NCBI GenBank assembly: GCA_947179155.2 | Contig: OX359276.1 | Span: 40,498,192-40,562,191, forward strand | DNA length: 64,000 nt | DNA from: Hedera helix | Lineage: Eukaryota; Streptophyta; Magnoliopsida; Apiales; Araliaceae | Direction of reading: 5' to 3' | Shown here: positions 20,715 to 34,600 of the stretch, in pieces | Layout of the letters: every line of letters begins with the position of its first letter | Numbering within the stretch: the first letter of the stretch is position 1 | Made by a program: the position numbers and the translations under genes | The notes under the pieces: generated by a model | Seen by the model: only the letters and a program-made list of their open reading frames with translations | Database searches by the model: none | What the model was told of the DNA's origin: nothing

Positions 20715-23345
20715 GCTCTCATCTTGGTGAAGCTAGAGAGCCCAGAAAATCGATCATCCATGAAGGTATAAAACTTTTCCAAACTTGAACTTTAATGAAA
20801 CTTAGGTTTTATGGTTTCTTATATAGCTATGGTATGATAGCTTGGTATTTTGAGTGTTGGATCATGTTTATGTGATGATTTGAGTTATATATGTAGATCT
20901 ATACAAAGATCAAGTGAAAGAAAACAAGAAATCAAGAAAAAAATGTTTCGCCGGAAAATTTTTATAAGTTGTTTGTTTAACACCGATTTGTGGTTTAATT
21001 TCAAAACTAAAACCATATTTAGACTCCTAAGATGTAGTAGATCAGATCTGGGCAAGAAAAGTTAAGAAATCTCGCCGGAAAATTTTCGGATCGCCGGAGA
21101 AGATGACCGGAAAAGTCGCCGCCGGCGAACTTTTCCGGCCGAGACGGTTTCTGTATGCTAGACGCAGAATCTGGAAAAAATTCCTTCTACAAAGTTGTAG
21201 AGAATTAAATTTCGTGTGGAATAGACATAAGATTCGTAATTTTCGGATAAACGGGCTAATTACTATGATTTTCGGAAGTTTCAGCACTTTAAAAATTATA
21301 AATAAATTAGAGAAAAATTATTTTATTCTGAAAATTATTTTTCTGTAATGTTGTGATATTATTTTAGAATTTCTGGAAAATTTTGGTGAATTTTTGAAGA
21401 GCTTAAATATTTATTATATTTTAAGGCTATTTAAAGTTAATTTAAAAATAGTGAAAATTCATAGAAAATTCTATGAATGTTAGAAAATTATGAAACTTGG
21501 TGAAAAATCTTATAATAATATAAGATAAATATTGATGATATTTGGAGGATATAAATGTATGTTGTATTATTATTTCTATTTTAAAGCTATTAAATAATAG
21601 TTTTATAAATAGAAATAATTATAGAAAATTATCGGATAATATGAAAAATTGGCATAACTTGAGTTCTTCAACTCCGATGACCACAAAATTTAAACTGGAA
21701 CTTCTTGTTATCCTTTGTGAGATTCTGTCCAAAGATGGTTATTTATTGATGTATAGAATGAAAGTTATAATATTTACTAGAACTTATTATTTTAAAAGTG
21801 AATGGGAATAACTCTTTGTGTGTAACTCAGAAAATTATAAAAATTTTACTGGAGCTATATGTTCATAACAGGAGTTTACTGTGAAAATTTCGTAAGTTTT
21901 TGACAGAGGAATAATTTATGATAAATGTAGTCATTTCGGACTATTTTGGCCTATTTAAAAATAGTAAATGAAATTGAAAAATTCCAGAAAAAAATATATG
22001 TTCATGAGGATATCATATACTGATGATTCACAGAAAATAAAAAATTTCTGAATGGTTGTGGTATTTTTCATATAAATGTTTAAGTTATGAATAAATGAGA
22101 ATATTAAGTTAAATGAAGATTAAAAATTAGGTAAATGTGATTTTATTGACAAATGGTCTTTTTATGAGATGTTCAGATTTTACAAGAGTATGTGGGTCAT
22201 TTGTAATAAAATGTTATGTGTATATCATTTTATGTTTATTAGTGATAAAAGAAATTGTATTGAATAAACAATTAAATAAAATTGTTTATAAGTTTAATAA
22301 ATGATTAAAATATTATTAAACGATTAATAATATTAGTAAGAGATTAAAATATTATTAAATACGGAATAATATTATAAGATGATGATTAGTGATTAAAATA
22401 TTATCAAAGAAAGATAATATTACTAATAAGTTAAGGAATTATCTAATGTTTGATTATGTGGCTAAATGTTAGATAATTTATTATAAGAATAGTTGTATTA
22501 TGAGTTAAGATATGATTTGCTGATGGAAAGATCAATCTTATAAATGATAGGTTTTTCATAAGAGATTAAATTAGATTGTGTAGCAGTAATCGACGGACAA
22601 GGCAAGTTTCCTATCTTCAAACTTTATTTTGTGCAAGTTTCCTAAACCCTACTCAATTTATATTCGAGCAGGATATATTATTTTATTGTTCAAGTTCCTA
22701 ACTCAATCTCAAGTTATTATGTTTCAAGCATGTTATGGTTTAATTCTGTATAATTATTCCACCTCCGTAAATTATTGATTCGCACATAGTGCATGTTGCA
22801 TGTGTTCATCAGGTATGAAAGGCTGATCACCTTCATTACCATAAGGTTCAGTTAAATTGTTCATGGCCATTATTGACACTCAACATTAATTGATTCAGTC
22901 ATTTAATTATTGAAATTATGATTCGTACTCGTTCACAGTTATTATATTGTTGAAAATCCAAAAGCTTATTCTTTCTTTCAATCATGATATATCTTTATTG
23001 TACTTAAACTTGCTGAGCAAATTCATTGCTCACTCTTGCTATATCATGATAACCAATTTCAGATTAATAAGAATGTTCGAGGAGAGCCGGAGACAGAAGC
23101 AAAAGACAAGATTATAGTGTTATGCATGATAACTAATTTGTTATATGATGTAAGTTATTTGTGTAAGCCTTTTATGAATCTAAAGGTATATATGTAAGTT
23201 AAGGTTAGAAACCTTGGAAAATGTTGTAGAATAAACAATTTATGTTTATATATTCCGCATTAGTTATAGAACATGTATGGAGATGATGTATCGTGACGTA
23301 CCAACTCTAGGGTTCAAGGTACCCGGATTTGGGGTCGTTACAAGT

Positions 23346-23357
23346 TGGTATCAGAGC
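23346..23357 (+). promoter_or_regulatory. Primer binding site (tRNA-iMet type)
   Basis: TGGTATCAGAGC starts three bases after the LTR ends. It is the standard plant PBS complementary to the 3' end of initiator methionine tRNA. It is repeated at the same place after LTR2 and LTR3, and inverted at 42049-42060 beside LTR5. Confidence 0.9.
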
Positions 23358-25455
23358 TGATAGGTTATAGTTCTTAGGTAGCAGTACCTTAGGCTATAAT
23401 CATGGAAAGATAATGTAAACAGTGAAAGGATAAACTCAGATAGAGTTTAGAAATGAACATATACAGTTCATAAAGGAGGAAATAAATCTATATATATACA
23501 TAGATATATGAAAAGATTCAAAGAAGGATCTTCAAATAGTGTAATCCAAATAAATGGAATAAGAATCTGGGAACACTTGATTCAAGAATTTAAAAAGAGA
23601 AGGATCGTATAGTAAAATGATCAGAGAGGAATGATAAGATGATAGAATTAAACGATCCTAGAATAAAGGAGAAATTGTACAGTGAAATCAATTGTGATAT
23701 AAGATCACCGTGATCATAGTAAAATCATGGAATGACAGATGGTCTGTTAAATGATTAAGAGAATTTATAAATAGCATGATGCTATAAGATGAAGGATACT
23801 ATGAAATAGTAATAAGTGAACTTTTGAAGTGTTGAGTGTGATAAGTTATGAATCGAGAAAATTCATATCAAGTTAAGAGAAGTTAAAGGTTTGTGGGTTT
23901 TTTATTGAGGACTCATGCTAGTGGTCGAGTTGACCAATTTCTTGTATGGGCAGGAGATTGTGTTTGGTTTGACGACCACTTAGCTTCCTATAGTGATAAT
24001 CGATTGAAACCTAGTGTCGCGCTATTCGTTATATGTATGTTGAGAAGGTGATTCTTTTCTCATGTGTATAACGGATAGATAGAGGATGTTAAGATAAGTT
24101 CGTGTTCTGAGAATCGACACGTATGGTAAGTTTGTGACTCATTATCGCATTATCGTATGGTGGAACCCCTCAGCGAATGGGCGACTTTGGCCTGACTAGG
24201 ACAAGCTCCTCGAACCATATGATTGTGGTAAGTTCCTGAGCCCAAATACGTGGTAAGTTTGATGAACAGCGAGTGTGGGTAGAGTTAAGTAGCAAGATTA
24301 AGGTTATAATAGAGATAGTTATTAAGCTGGAAAAGATGAGGAGTAAAATTGGTGATTAATTGAGGTTTTAGGATATTCCAAATCTTTTAGCTATGCTAGA
24401 CTTTGAAATTCTTAAAATCGTGCTAAATTCGCACTTTTGTGCTTTTGAAAATATCAAAATATGTTTTAATAATCATTAATGCACTTAGTGCAGAGATGAT
24501 AAACGATGGAGTCATCAATACAGAGTAACCTAGTGGTTGATGTTGCCTTAAGCCCACTATGGTATGATGTAATATGACAAAGTCATAAAATGATTTTCAG
24601 TATTTTGGAAACGTTTAAAGAAGAGTCTATGCTAATTGTTTCGGCTGGACAAATTGATTTGAAAATATCAAAATGTATTTATAAAATCATCACGTGCCAT
24701 TAAAGCCATGGTGCAGAGATGAAAAAGACGGAATATTCAACGCATTGTTGTAACGGTGCGGTAGTATGAAGTCCTAACAAAATGAATTTCGGTTATCTTA
24801 ACCAATCTAAAAAGATTTTCAGTTCGTAATATACGAACAGTTCAATGATGTGAGTCTACGTCATTTATTTTGACTGGACATTTTTGGTCAGAAATGACTC
24901 GAGTTTTATTATCCAATCCAAATTATGTGGAGCGGAATTTTGTAGTAAGTCTGAGGTGAACAACCCTATAATGGGGGATATGTCAGAGCCATGAATAAAG
25001 AACCCGCGAGGGGGCGCCCAAGAGAGGTGGCATGCTGATATAACAAAATAAGGGCTGGTAAATCCATAGAGTTCAACCCTGAGTGAAGTTGTTGTGCACA
25101 GCGCTAGCGTACGATAGGCTGATCACCTAGCGTACAAAACAGTGTGGAATGTTTTCAGTCTTTATGATTGATAAACCTTCTCGCAGATGTTCACGGTCTT
25201 TATGACCCCTCAGCATAGTATGAAAGTTTTAATGAATATTTTAATTTTCAATTTATCCTTTTGTAAGGTGTTCCAATGTTCTGGACATCGAATGGATAAA
25301 TGAGTTATTTGAATGGGGTTATTTTTACTTCTTGATTATTCAAATTCATTCACAGTTATTGATAAATTGTGAAGACTCCTGAGAGATGTTCCAATGTTCT
25401 GGACATCGAATGGGTAAAGGGGTAAGTATACTGTAATTTCGAGGACGAAATTCTT

Positions 25456-25470
25456 AGAAGAAGGGGTGAA
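25456..25470 (+). promoter_or_regulatory. Polypurine tract before LTR2
   Basis: AGAAGAAGGGG followed by TGAA immediately before the TGTAATACCCC LTR start. It is repeated before LTR3 and LTR4 (6138-bp spacing). It is the expected primer for plus-strand DNA synthesis. Confidence 0.7.
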
Positions 25471-28400
25471 TGTAATACCCCGGATATTTACAAGGTTTGT
25501 AGAATAAATCAAATATGATTAATTAAAGGTTACGATAAAACCTAGTTTTGGTGAATAAAATAAATAGAAATATATATGCTGTAAATTTCGAGGACGAAAT
25601 TCTTATAAGGAGAGGTGAATGTAATATCCCGGATATTTCACAAGATTTTTTTTTTTAAATAAGTTCTTGATGATTAAATAAAGGTTGAGTTTAAAACCTA
25701 GATTTAGAGAAGTAAAAGTTATAAAAAAAATGAGTAAACATTTGACCCTAATCTTGGTGTTAGGAATGAAATGTGAGTGAATATAGGTTTTTATATTTTA
25801 AAACCTAGAATTGATTATTATGTATACTTAGAGGTATATAAATAATAAGGTAATATAATACCTTTAAAGCTCAATGGATTTAGTTGACTGAAAGAGATTG
25901 TGTAAGAAGGTAAAGAGAGATTATGGAATTATAATAAATATAATTCACCAAGGTTAGACATGAATAAAGAAGGTATATGTATACTTACGCGTATGAATGC
26001 AAGATAGCAAAGTGGTCAAACAGTCAAGTTTGACTAAACTAAAGCAAAGGAAGTTAAAAACTCAAATTGGAGTTCGGTGTGAAATTTTGAGACACGGACG
26101 GTACCGTTGAGTTCAGAACGTCAAATTTAGTAAGAAAAGACATTAACACATTTTTGTGTCGGAGTTGACTTTTTGGTCAAAGTCAACAGTTGACTTTTAT
26201 TATGAAAAAGTCAACTGTGAGTTCGGATGAGAATTTTGACGAACGGATTCCGGAATTGAGTTCAGAACGTCGAAATTAGCCAGAATAGTCGTAAACACTA
26301 TTTTGTGACGGGTTGACTTTTTTGGTCAAAGTCAACCGTTTGACTTGTAAATGTGAAAAGTCAAAATTTGAGAGTTTGGAGAAGAATTTTGAGAAACGGA
26401 CTTCACCGTTGCGACGGGAACATTGAATTTAGTAAGTATGGACTGTAAACACGATATGTGTTTCGATTGACTTTTTGGTCAAAGTTGACCGTTTGACTTT
26501 TTAGGATAAAATGTCGAACTTGAAGTTCGGAAGTGAATTTGAAGAAACGGATGTTACCGCGACGACGGGGACGTCGAAATTAGTAGGAATCGACTGTAAG
26601 TTTTTAATTTTGACATTTCGGGTCGAAAAATCAAATAACGGGTCAAATAATTAAAAGAGGGACCCAAAAGAGTAATTTATTTAACTAAGGCAAGCTAGGG
26701 CTCAACCTATTTTCACTCCCACACGCCTCCTTCAGCTGAAATAGGAAGGGAGAGAGAGAGAAGAAGAAGAAACCATGGAAATACAAAGAAGAAGCTTGGA
26801 GAAAAATGAGCTAGGGTGGTCGGATCATCAAGGAGCAAGAATTAAAGTTTAAGCTCTCATCTTGGTGAAGCTAGAGAGCCCAGAAAATCGATCATCCATG
26901 AAGGTATAAAACTTTTCCAAACTTGAACTTTAATGAAACTTAGGTTTTATGGTTTCTTATATAGCTATGGTATGATAGCTTGGTATTTTGAGTGTTGGAT
27001 CATGTTTATGTGATGATTTGAGTTATATATGTAGATCTATACAAAGATCAAGTGAAAGAAAACAAGAAATCAAGAAAAAAATGTTTCGCCGGAAAATTTT
27101 TATAAGTTGTTTGTTTAACACCGATTTGTGGTTTAATTTCAAAACTAAAACCATATTTAGACTCCTAAGATGTAGTAGATCAGATCTGGGCAAGAAAAGT
27201 TAAGAAATCTCGCCGGAAAATTTTCGGATCGCCGGAGAAGATGACCGGAAAAGTCGCCGCCGGCGAACTTTTCCGGCCGAGACGGTTTCTGTATGCTAGA
27301 CGCAGAATCTGGAAAAAATTCCTTCTACAAAGTTGTAGAGAATTAAATTTCGTGTGGAATAGACATAAGATTCGTAATTTTCGGATAAACGGGCTAATTA
27401 CTATGATTTTCGGAAGTTTCAGCACTTTAAAAATTATAAATAAATTAGAGAAAAATTATTTTATTCTGAAAATTATTTCTCTGTAATGTTGTGATATTAT
27501 TTTAGAATTTCTGGAAAATTTTGGTGAATTTTTGAAGAGCTTAAATATTTATTATATTTTAAGGCTATTTAAAGTTAATTTAAAAATAGTGAAAATTCAT
27601 AGAAAATTCTATGAATGTTAGAAAATTATGAAACTTGGTGAAAAATCTTATAATAATATAAGATAAATATTGATGATATTTGGAGGATATAAATGTATGT
27701 TGTATTATTATTTCTATTTTAAAGCTATTAAATAATAGTTTTATAAATAGAAATAATTATAGAAAATTATCGGATAATATTAAAAATTGGCATAACTTGA
27801 GTTCTTCAACTCCGATGACCACAAAATTTAAACTGGAACTTCTTGTTATCCTTTGTGAGATTCTGTCCAAAGATGGTTATTTATTGATGTATAGAATGAA
27901 AGTTATAATATTTACTAGAACTTATTATTTTAAAAGTGAATGGGAATAACTCTTTGTGTGTAACTCAGAAAATTATAAAAATTTTACTGGAGCTATATGT
28001 TCATAACAGGAGTTTACTATGAAAATTTCGTAAGTTTTTGAGAGATGAATAATTTATGATAAATGTAGTCATTTCGGACTATTTTGGCCTATTTAAAAAT
28101 AGTAAATGAAATTGAAAAATTCCAGAAAAAAATATATGTTCATGAGGATATCATATACTGATGATTCACAGAAAATAAAAAATTTCTGAATGGTTGTGAT
28201 ATTTTTCATATAAATGTTTAAGTTATGAATAAATGAGAATATTAAGTTAAATGAAGATTAAAAATTAGGTAAATGTGATTTTATTGACAAATGGTCTTTT
28301 TATGAGATGTTCAGATTTTACAAGAGTATGTGGGTCATTTGTAATAAAATGTTATGTGTATATCATTTTATGTTTATTAGTGATAAAAGAAATTGTATTG

Positions 28401-29480
28401 AATAAACAATTAAATAAAATTGTTTATAAGTTTAATAAATGATTAAAATATTATTAAACGATTAATAATATTAGTAAGAGATTAAAATATTATTAAATAC
28501 GGAATAATATTATAAGATGATGATTAGTGATTAAAATATTATCAAAGAAAGATAATATTACTAATAAGTTAAGGAATTATCTAATGTTTGATTATGTGGC
28601 TAAATGTTAGATAATTTATTATAAGAATAGTTGTATTATGAGTTAAGATATGATTTGCTGATGGAAAGATCAATCTTATAAATGATAGGTTTTTCATAAG
28701 AGATTAAATTAGATTGTGTAGCAGTAATCGACGGACAAGGCAAGTTTCCTATCTTCAAACTTTATTTTGTGCAAGTTTCCTAAACCCTACTCAATTTATA
28801 TTCGAGCAGGATATATTATTTTATTGTTCAAGTTCCTAACTCAATCTCAAGTTATTATGTTTCAAGCATGTTATGGTTTAATTCTGTATAATTATTCCAC
28901 CTCCGTAAATTATTGATTCGCACATAGTGCATGTTGCATGTGTTCATCAGGTATGAAAGGCTGATCACCTTCATTACCATAAGGTTCAGTTAAATTGTTC
29001 ATGGCCATTATTGACACTCAACATTAATTGATTCAGTCATTTAATTATTGAAATTATGATTCGTACTCGTTCACAGTTATTATATTGTTGAAAATCCAAA
29101 AGCTTATTCTTTCTTTCAATCATGATATATCTTTATTGTACTTAAACTTGCTGAGCAAATTCATTGCTCACTCTTGCTATATCATGATAACCAATTTCAG
29201 ATTAATAAGAATGTTCGAGGAGAGCCGGAGACAGAAGCAAAAGACAAGATTATAGTGTTATGCATGATAACTAATTTGTTATATGATGTAAGTTATTTGT
29301 GTAAGCCTTTTATGAATCTAAAGGTATATATGTAAGTTAAGGTTAGAAACCTTGGGAAATGTTGTAGAATAAACAATTTATGTTTATATATTCCGCATTA
29401 GTTATAGAACATGTATGGAGATGATGTATCGTGACGTACCAACTCTAGGGTTCAAGGTACCCGGATTTGGGGTCGTTACA
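25471..29480 (+). mobile_element. Array LTR2
   Basis: Same length and structure as LTR1. It carries the B-type variants: ATTATTTCTCTG, TTGGGAAATG and AGATGAATAA. Private differences include TTTACTATG and TTTGAGAGATG near 28015-28045 and TAATATTAAAAATTGG near 27780. Confidence 0.88.
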
Positions 29481-31608
29481 AGTTGGTATCAGAGCTGATA
29501 GGTTATAGTTCTTAGGTAGCAGTACCTTAGGCTATAATCATGGAAAGATAATGTAAACAGTGAAAGGATAAACTCAGATAGAGTTTAGAAATGAACATAT
29601 ACAGTTCATAAAGGAGGAAATAAATCTATATATATACATAGATATATGAAAAGATTCAAAGAAGGATCTTCAAATAGTGTAATCCAAATAAATGGAATAA
29701 GAATCTGGGAACACTTGATTCAAGAATTTAAAAAGAGAAGGATCGTATAGTAAAATGATCAGAGAGGAATGATAAGATGATAGAATTAAACGATCCTAGA
29801 ATAAAGGAGAAATTGTACAGTGAAATCAATTGTGATATAAGATCACCGTGATCATAGTAAAATCATGGAATGACAGATGGTCTGTTAAATGATTAAGAGA
29901 ATTTATAAATAGCATGATGCTATAAGATGAAGGATACTATGAAATAGTAATAAGTGAACTTTTGAAGTGTTGAGTGTGATAAGTTATGAATCGAGAAAAT
30001 TCATATCAAGTTAAGAGAAGTTAAAGGTTTGTGGGTTTTTTATTGAGGACTCATGCTAGTGGTCGAGTTGACCAATTTCTTGTATGGGCAGGAGATTGTG
30101 TTTGGTTTGACGACCACTTAGCTTCCTATAGTGATAATCGATTGAAACCTAGTGTCGCGCTATTCGTTATATGTATGTTGAGAAGGTGATTCTTTTCTCA
30201 TGTGTATAACGGATAGATAGAGGATGTTAAGATAAGTTCGTGTTCTGAGAATCGACACGTATGGTAAGTTTGTGACTCATTATCGCATTATCGTATGGTG
30301 GAACCCCTCAGCGAATGGGCGACTTTGGCCTGACTAGGACAAGCTCCTCGAACCATATGATTGTGGTAAGTTCCTGAGCCCAAATACGTGGTAAGTTTGA
30401 TGAACAGCGAGTGTGGGTAGAGTTAAGTAGCAAGATTAAGGTTATAATAGAGATAGTTATTAAGCTGGAAAAGATGAGGAGTAAAATTGGTGATTAATTG
30501 AGGTTTTAGGATATTCCAAATCTTCTAGCTATGCTAGACTTTGAAATTCTTAAAATCGTGCTAAATTCGCACTTTTGTGCTTTTGAAAATATCAAAATAT
30601 GTTTTAATAATCATTAATGCACTTAGTGCAGAGATGATAAACGATGGAGTCATCAATACAGAGTAACCTAGTGGTTGATGTTGCCTTAAGCCCACTATGG
30701 TATGATGTAATATGACAAAGTCATAAAATGATTTTCAGTATTTTGGAAACGTTTAAAGAAGAGTCTATGCTAATTGTTTCGGCTGGACAAATTGATTTGA
30801 AAATATCAAAATGTATTTATAAAATCATCACGTGCCATTAAAGCCATGGTGCAGAGATGAAAAAGACGGAATATTCAACGCATTGTTGTAACGGTGCGGT
30901 AGTATGAAGTCCTAACAAAATGAATTTCGGTTATCTTAACCAATCTAAAAAGATTTTCAGTTCGTAATATACGAACAGTTCAATGATGTGAGTCTACGTC
31001 ATTTATTTTGACTGGACATTTTTGGTCAGAAATGACTCGAGTTTTATTATCCAATCCAAATTATGTGGAGCGGAATTTTGTAGTAAGTCTGAGGTGAACA
31101 ACCCTATAATGGGGGATATGTCAGAGCCATGAATAAAGAACCCGCGAGGGGGCGCCCAAGAGAGGTGGCATGCTGATATAACAAAATAAGGGCTGGTAAA
31201 TCCATAGAGTTCAACCCTGAGTGAAGTCGTTGTGCACAGCGCTAGCGTACGATAGGCTGATCACCTAGCGTACAAAACAGTGTGGAATGTTTTCAGTCTT
31301 TATGATTGATAAACCTTCTCGCAGATGTTCACGGTCTTTATGACCCCTCAGCATAGTATGAAAGTTTTAATGAATATTTTAATTTTCAATTTATCCTTTT
31401 GTAAGGTGTTCCAATGTTCTGGACATCGAATGGATAAATGAGTTATTTGAATGGGGTTATTTTTACTTCTTGATTATTCAAATTCATTCACAGTTATTGA
31501 TAAATTGTGAAGACTCCTGAGAGATGTTCCAATGTTCTGGACATCGAATGGGTAAAGGGGTAAGTATACTGTAATTTCGAGGACGAAATTCTTAGAAGAA
31601 GGGGTGAA
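29481..31608 (+). mobile_element. Array internal region INT2
   Basis: Same as INT1 except for shared differences with INT3, for example CTTCTAGCTATG (INT1: CTTTTAGCTATG) and GAAGTCGTTGTG (INT1: GAAGTTGTTGTG). Non-coding. Confidence 0.85.
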
Positions 31609-34600
31609 TGTAATACCCCGGATATTTACAAGGTTTGTAGAATAAATCAAATATGATTAATTAAAGGTTACGATAAAACCTAGTTTTGGTGAATAAAATA
31701 AATAGAAATATATATGCTGTAAATTTCGAGGACGAAATTCTTATAAGGAGAGGTGAATGTAATATCCCGGATATTTCACAAGATTTTTTTTTTTAAATAA
31801 GTTCTTGATGATTAAATAAAGGTTGAGTTTAAAACCTAGATTTAGAGAAGTAAAAGTTATAAAAAAAATGAGTAAACATTTGACCCTAATCTTGGTGTTA
31901 GGAATGAAATGTGAGTGAATATAGGTTTTTATATTTTAAAACCTAGAATTGATTATTATGTATACTTAGAGGTATATAAATAATAAGGTAATATAATACC
32001 TTTAAAGCTCAATGGATTTAGTTGACTGAAAGAGATTGTGTAAGAAGGTAAAGAGAGATTATGGAATTATAATAAATATAATTCACCAAGGTTAGACATG
32101 AATAAAGAAGGTATATGTATACTTACGCGTATGAATGCAAGATAGCAAAGTGGTCAAACAGTCAAGTTTGACTAAACTAAAGCAAAGGAAGTTAAAAACT
32201 CAAATTGGAGTTCGGTGTGAAATTTTGAGACACGGACGGTACCGTTGAGTTCAGAACGTCAAATTTAGTAAGAAAAGACATTAACACATTTTTGTGTCGG
32301 AGTTGACTTTTTGGTCAAAGTCAACAGTTGACTTTTATTATGAAAAAGTCAACTGTGAGTTCGGATGAGAATTTTGACGAACGGATTCCGGAATTGAGTT
32401 CAGAACGTCGAAATTAGCCAGAATAGTCGTAAACACTATTTTGTGACGGGTTGACTTTTTTGGTCAAAGTCAACCGTTTGACTTGTAAATGTGAAAAGTC
32501 AAAATTTGAGAGTTTGGAGAAGAATTTTGAGAAACGGACTTCACCGTTGCGACGGGAACATTGAATTTAGTAAGTATGGACTGTAAACACGATATGTGTT
32601 TCGATTGACTTTTTGGTCAAAGTTGACCGTTTGACTTTTTAGGATAAAATGTCGAACTTGAAGTTCGGAAGTGAATTTGAAGAAACGGATGTTACCGCGA
32701 CGACGGGGACGTCGAAATTAGTAGGAATCGACTGTAAGTTTTTAATTTTGACATTTCGGGTCGAAAAATCAAATAACGGGTCAAATAATTAAAAGAGGGA
32801 CCCAAAAGAGTAATTTATTTAACTAAGGCAAGCTAGGGCTCAACCTATTTTCACTCCCACACGCCTCCTTCAGCTGAAATAGGAAGGGAGAGAGAGAGAA
32901 GAAGAAGAAACCATGGAAATACAAAGAAGAAGCTTGGAGAAAAATGAGCTAGGGTGGTCGGATCATCAAGGAGCAAGAATTAAAGTTTAAGCTCTCATCT
33001 TGGTGAAGCTAGAGAGCCCAGAAAATCGATCATCCATGAAGGTATAAAACTTTTCCAAACTTGAACTTTAATGAAACTTAGGTTTTATGGTTTCTTATAT
33101 AGCTATGGTATGATAGCTTGGTATTTTGAGTGTTGGATCATGTTTATGTGATGATTTGAGTTATATATGTAGATCTATACAAAGATCAAGTGAAAGAAAA
33201 CAAGAAATCAAGAAAAAAATGTTTCGCCGGAAAATTTTTATAAGTTGTTTGTTTAACACCGATTTGTGGTTTAATTTCAAAACTAAAACCATATTTAGAC
33301 TCCTAAGATGTAGTAGATCAGATCTGGGCAAGAAAAGTTAAGAAATCTCGCCGGAAAATTTTCGGATCGCCGGAGAAGATGACCGGAAAAGTCGCCGCCG
33401 GCGAACTTTTCCGGCCGAGACGGTTTCTGTATGCTAGACGCAGAATCTGGAAAAAATTCCTTCTACAAAGTTGTAGAGAATTAAATTTCGTGTGGAATAG
33501 ACATAAGATTCGTAATTTTCGGATAAACGGGCTAATTACTATGATTTTCGGAAGTTTCAGCACTTTAAAAATTATAAATAAATTAGAGAAAAATTATTTT
33601 ATTCTGAAAATTATTTCTCTGTAATGTTGTGATATTATTTTAGAATTTCTGGAAAATTTTGGTGAATTTTTGAAGAGCTTAAATATTTATTATATTTTAA
33701 GGCTATTTAAAGTTAATTTAAAAATAGTGAAAATTCATAGAAAATTCTATGAATGTTAGAAAATTATGAAACTTGGTGAAAAATCTTATAATAATATAAG
33801 ATAAATATTGATGATATTTGGAGGATATAAATGTATGTTGTATTATTATTTCTATTTTAAAGCTATTAAATAATAGTTTTATAAATAGAAATAATTATAG
33901 AAAATTATCGGATAATATGAAAAATTGGCATAACTTGAGTTCTTCAACTCCGATGACCACAAAATTTAAACTGGAACTTCTTGTTATCCTTTGTGAGATT
34001 CTGTCCAAAGATGGTTATTTATTGATGTATAGAATGAAAGTTATAATATTTACTAGAACTTATTATTTTAAAAGTGAATGGGAATAACTCTTTGTGTGTA
34101 ACTCAGAAAATTATAAAAATTTTACTGGAGCTATATGTTCATAACAGGAGTTTACTGTGAAAATTTCGTAAGTTTTTGACAGATGAATAATTTATGATAA
34201 ATGTAGTCATTTCGGACTATTTTGGCCTATTTAAAAATAGTAAATGAAATTGAAAAATTCCAGAAAAAAATATATGTTCATGAGGATATCATATACTGAT
34301 GATTCACAGAAAATAAAAAATTTCTGAATGGTTGTGGTATTTTTCATATAAATGTTTAAGTTATGAATAAATGAGAATATTAAGTTAAATGAAGATTAAA
34401 AATTAGGTAAATGTGATTTTATTGACAAATGGTCTTTTTATGAGATGTTCAGATTTTACAAGAGTATGTGGGTCATTTGTAATAAAATGTTATGTGTATA
34501 TCATTTTATGTTTATTAGTGATAAAAGAAATTGTATTGAATAAACAATTAAATAAAATTGTTTATAAGTTTAATAAATGATTAAAATATTATTAAACGAT

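Larger units (their letters stand above)
19333..23342 (+). mobile_element. Array LTR1 (long form, 4010 bp)
   Basis: Begins TGTAATACCCCGGATGATTA and ends GGGGTCGTTACA, directly before the primer binding site. A second LTR-like start (TGTAATATCCCGG) lies 149 bp in, at 19482, preceded by its own purine tract. The LTR contains the W-box-rich repeats (19930-20470), a GA-rich leader region, and a CGCCGG-rich block near 21070-21140. The 71-, 81- and 89-codon open frames in it recur in every copy only because the DNA is nearly identical; they resemble no protein I know. Confidence 0.88.
23343..25470 (+). mobile_element. Array internal region INT1 (2128 bp, non-coding)
   Basis: Lies between LTR1 and LTR2. 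It starts with AGT and a tRNA-iMet-type primer binding site and ends with a purine tract and TGAA before the next LTR. No frame longer than 60 codons is present. Parts of its 3' half resemble sequences of the older LTR (TCTATGCTAATTGTTTCGGC; GGCTGATCACCTAG), so INT may have picked up a related LTR fragment. The motif TGTTCCAATGTTCTGGACAT occurs twice, 118 bp apart (25269 and 25387). Confidence 0.85.

Noticed and set aside
20850..21811. Open frames of 71, 81 and 89 codons repeated in all five array LTRs
   Set aside because: They are conserved only because the DNA is nearly identical. One is antisense to another, none has a recognisable domain, and they lie within an LTR.
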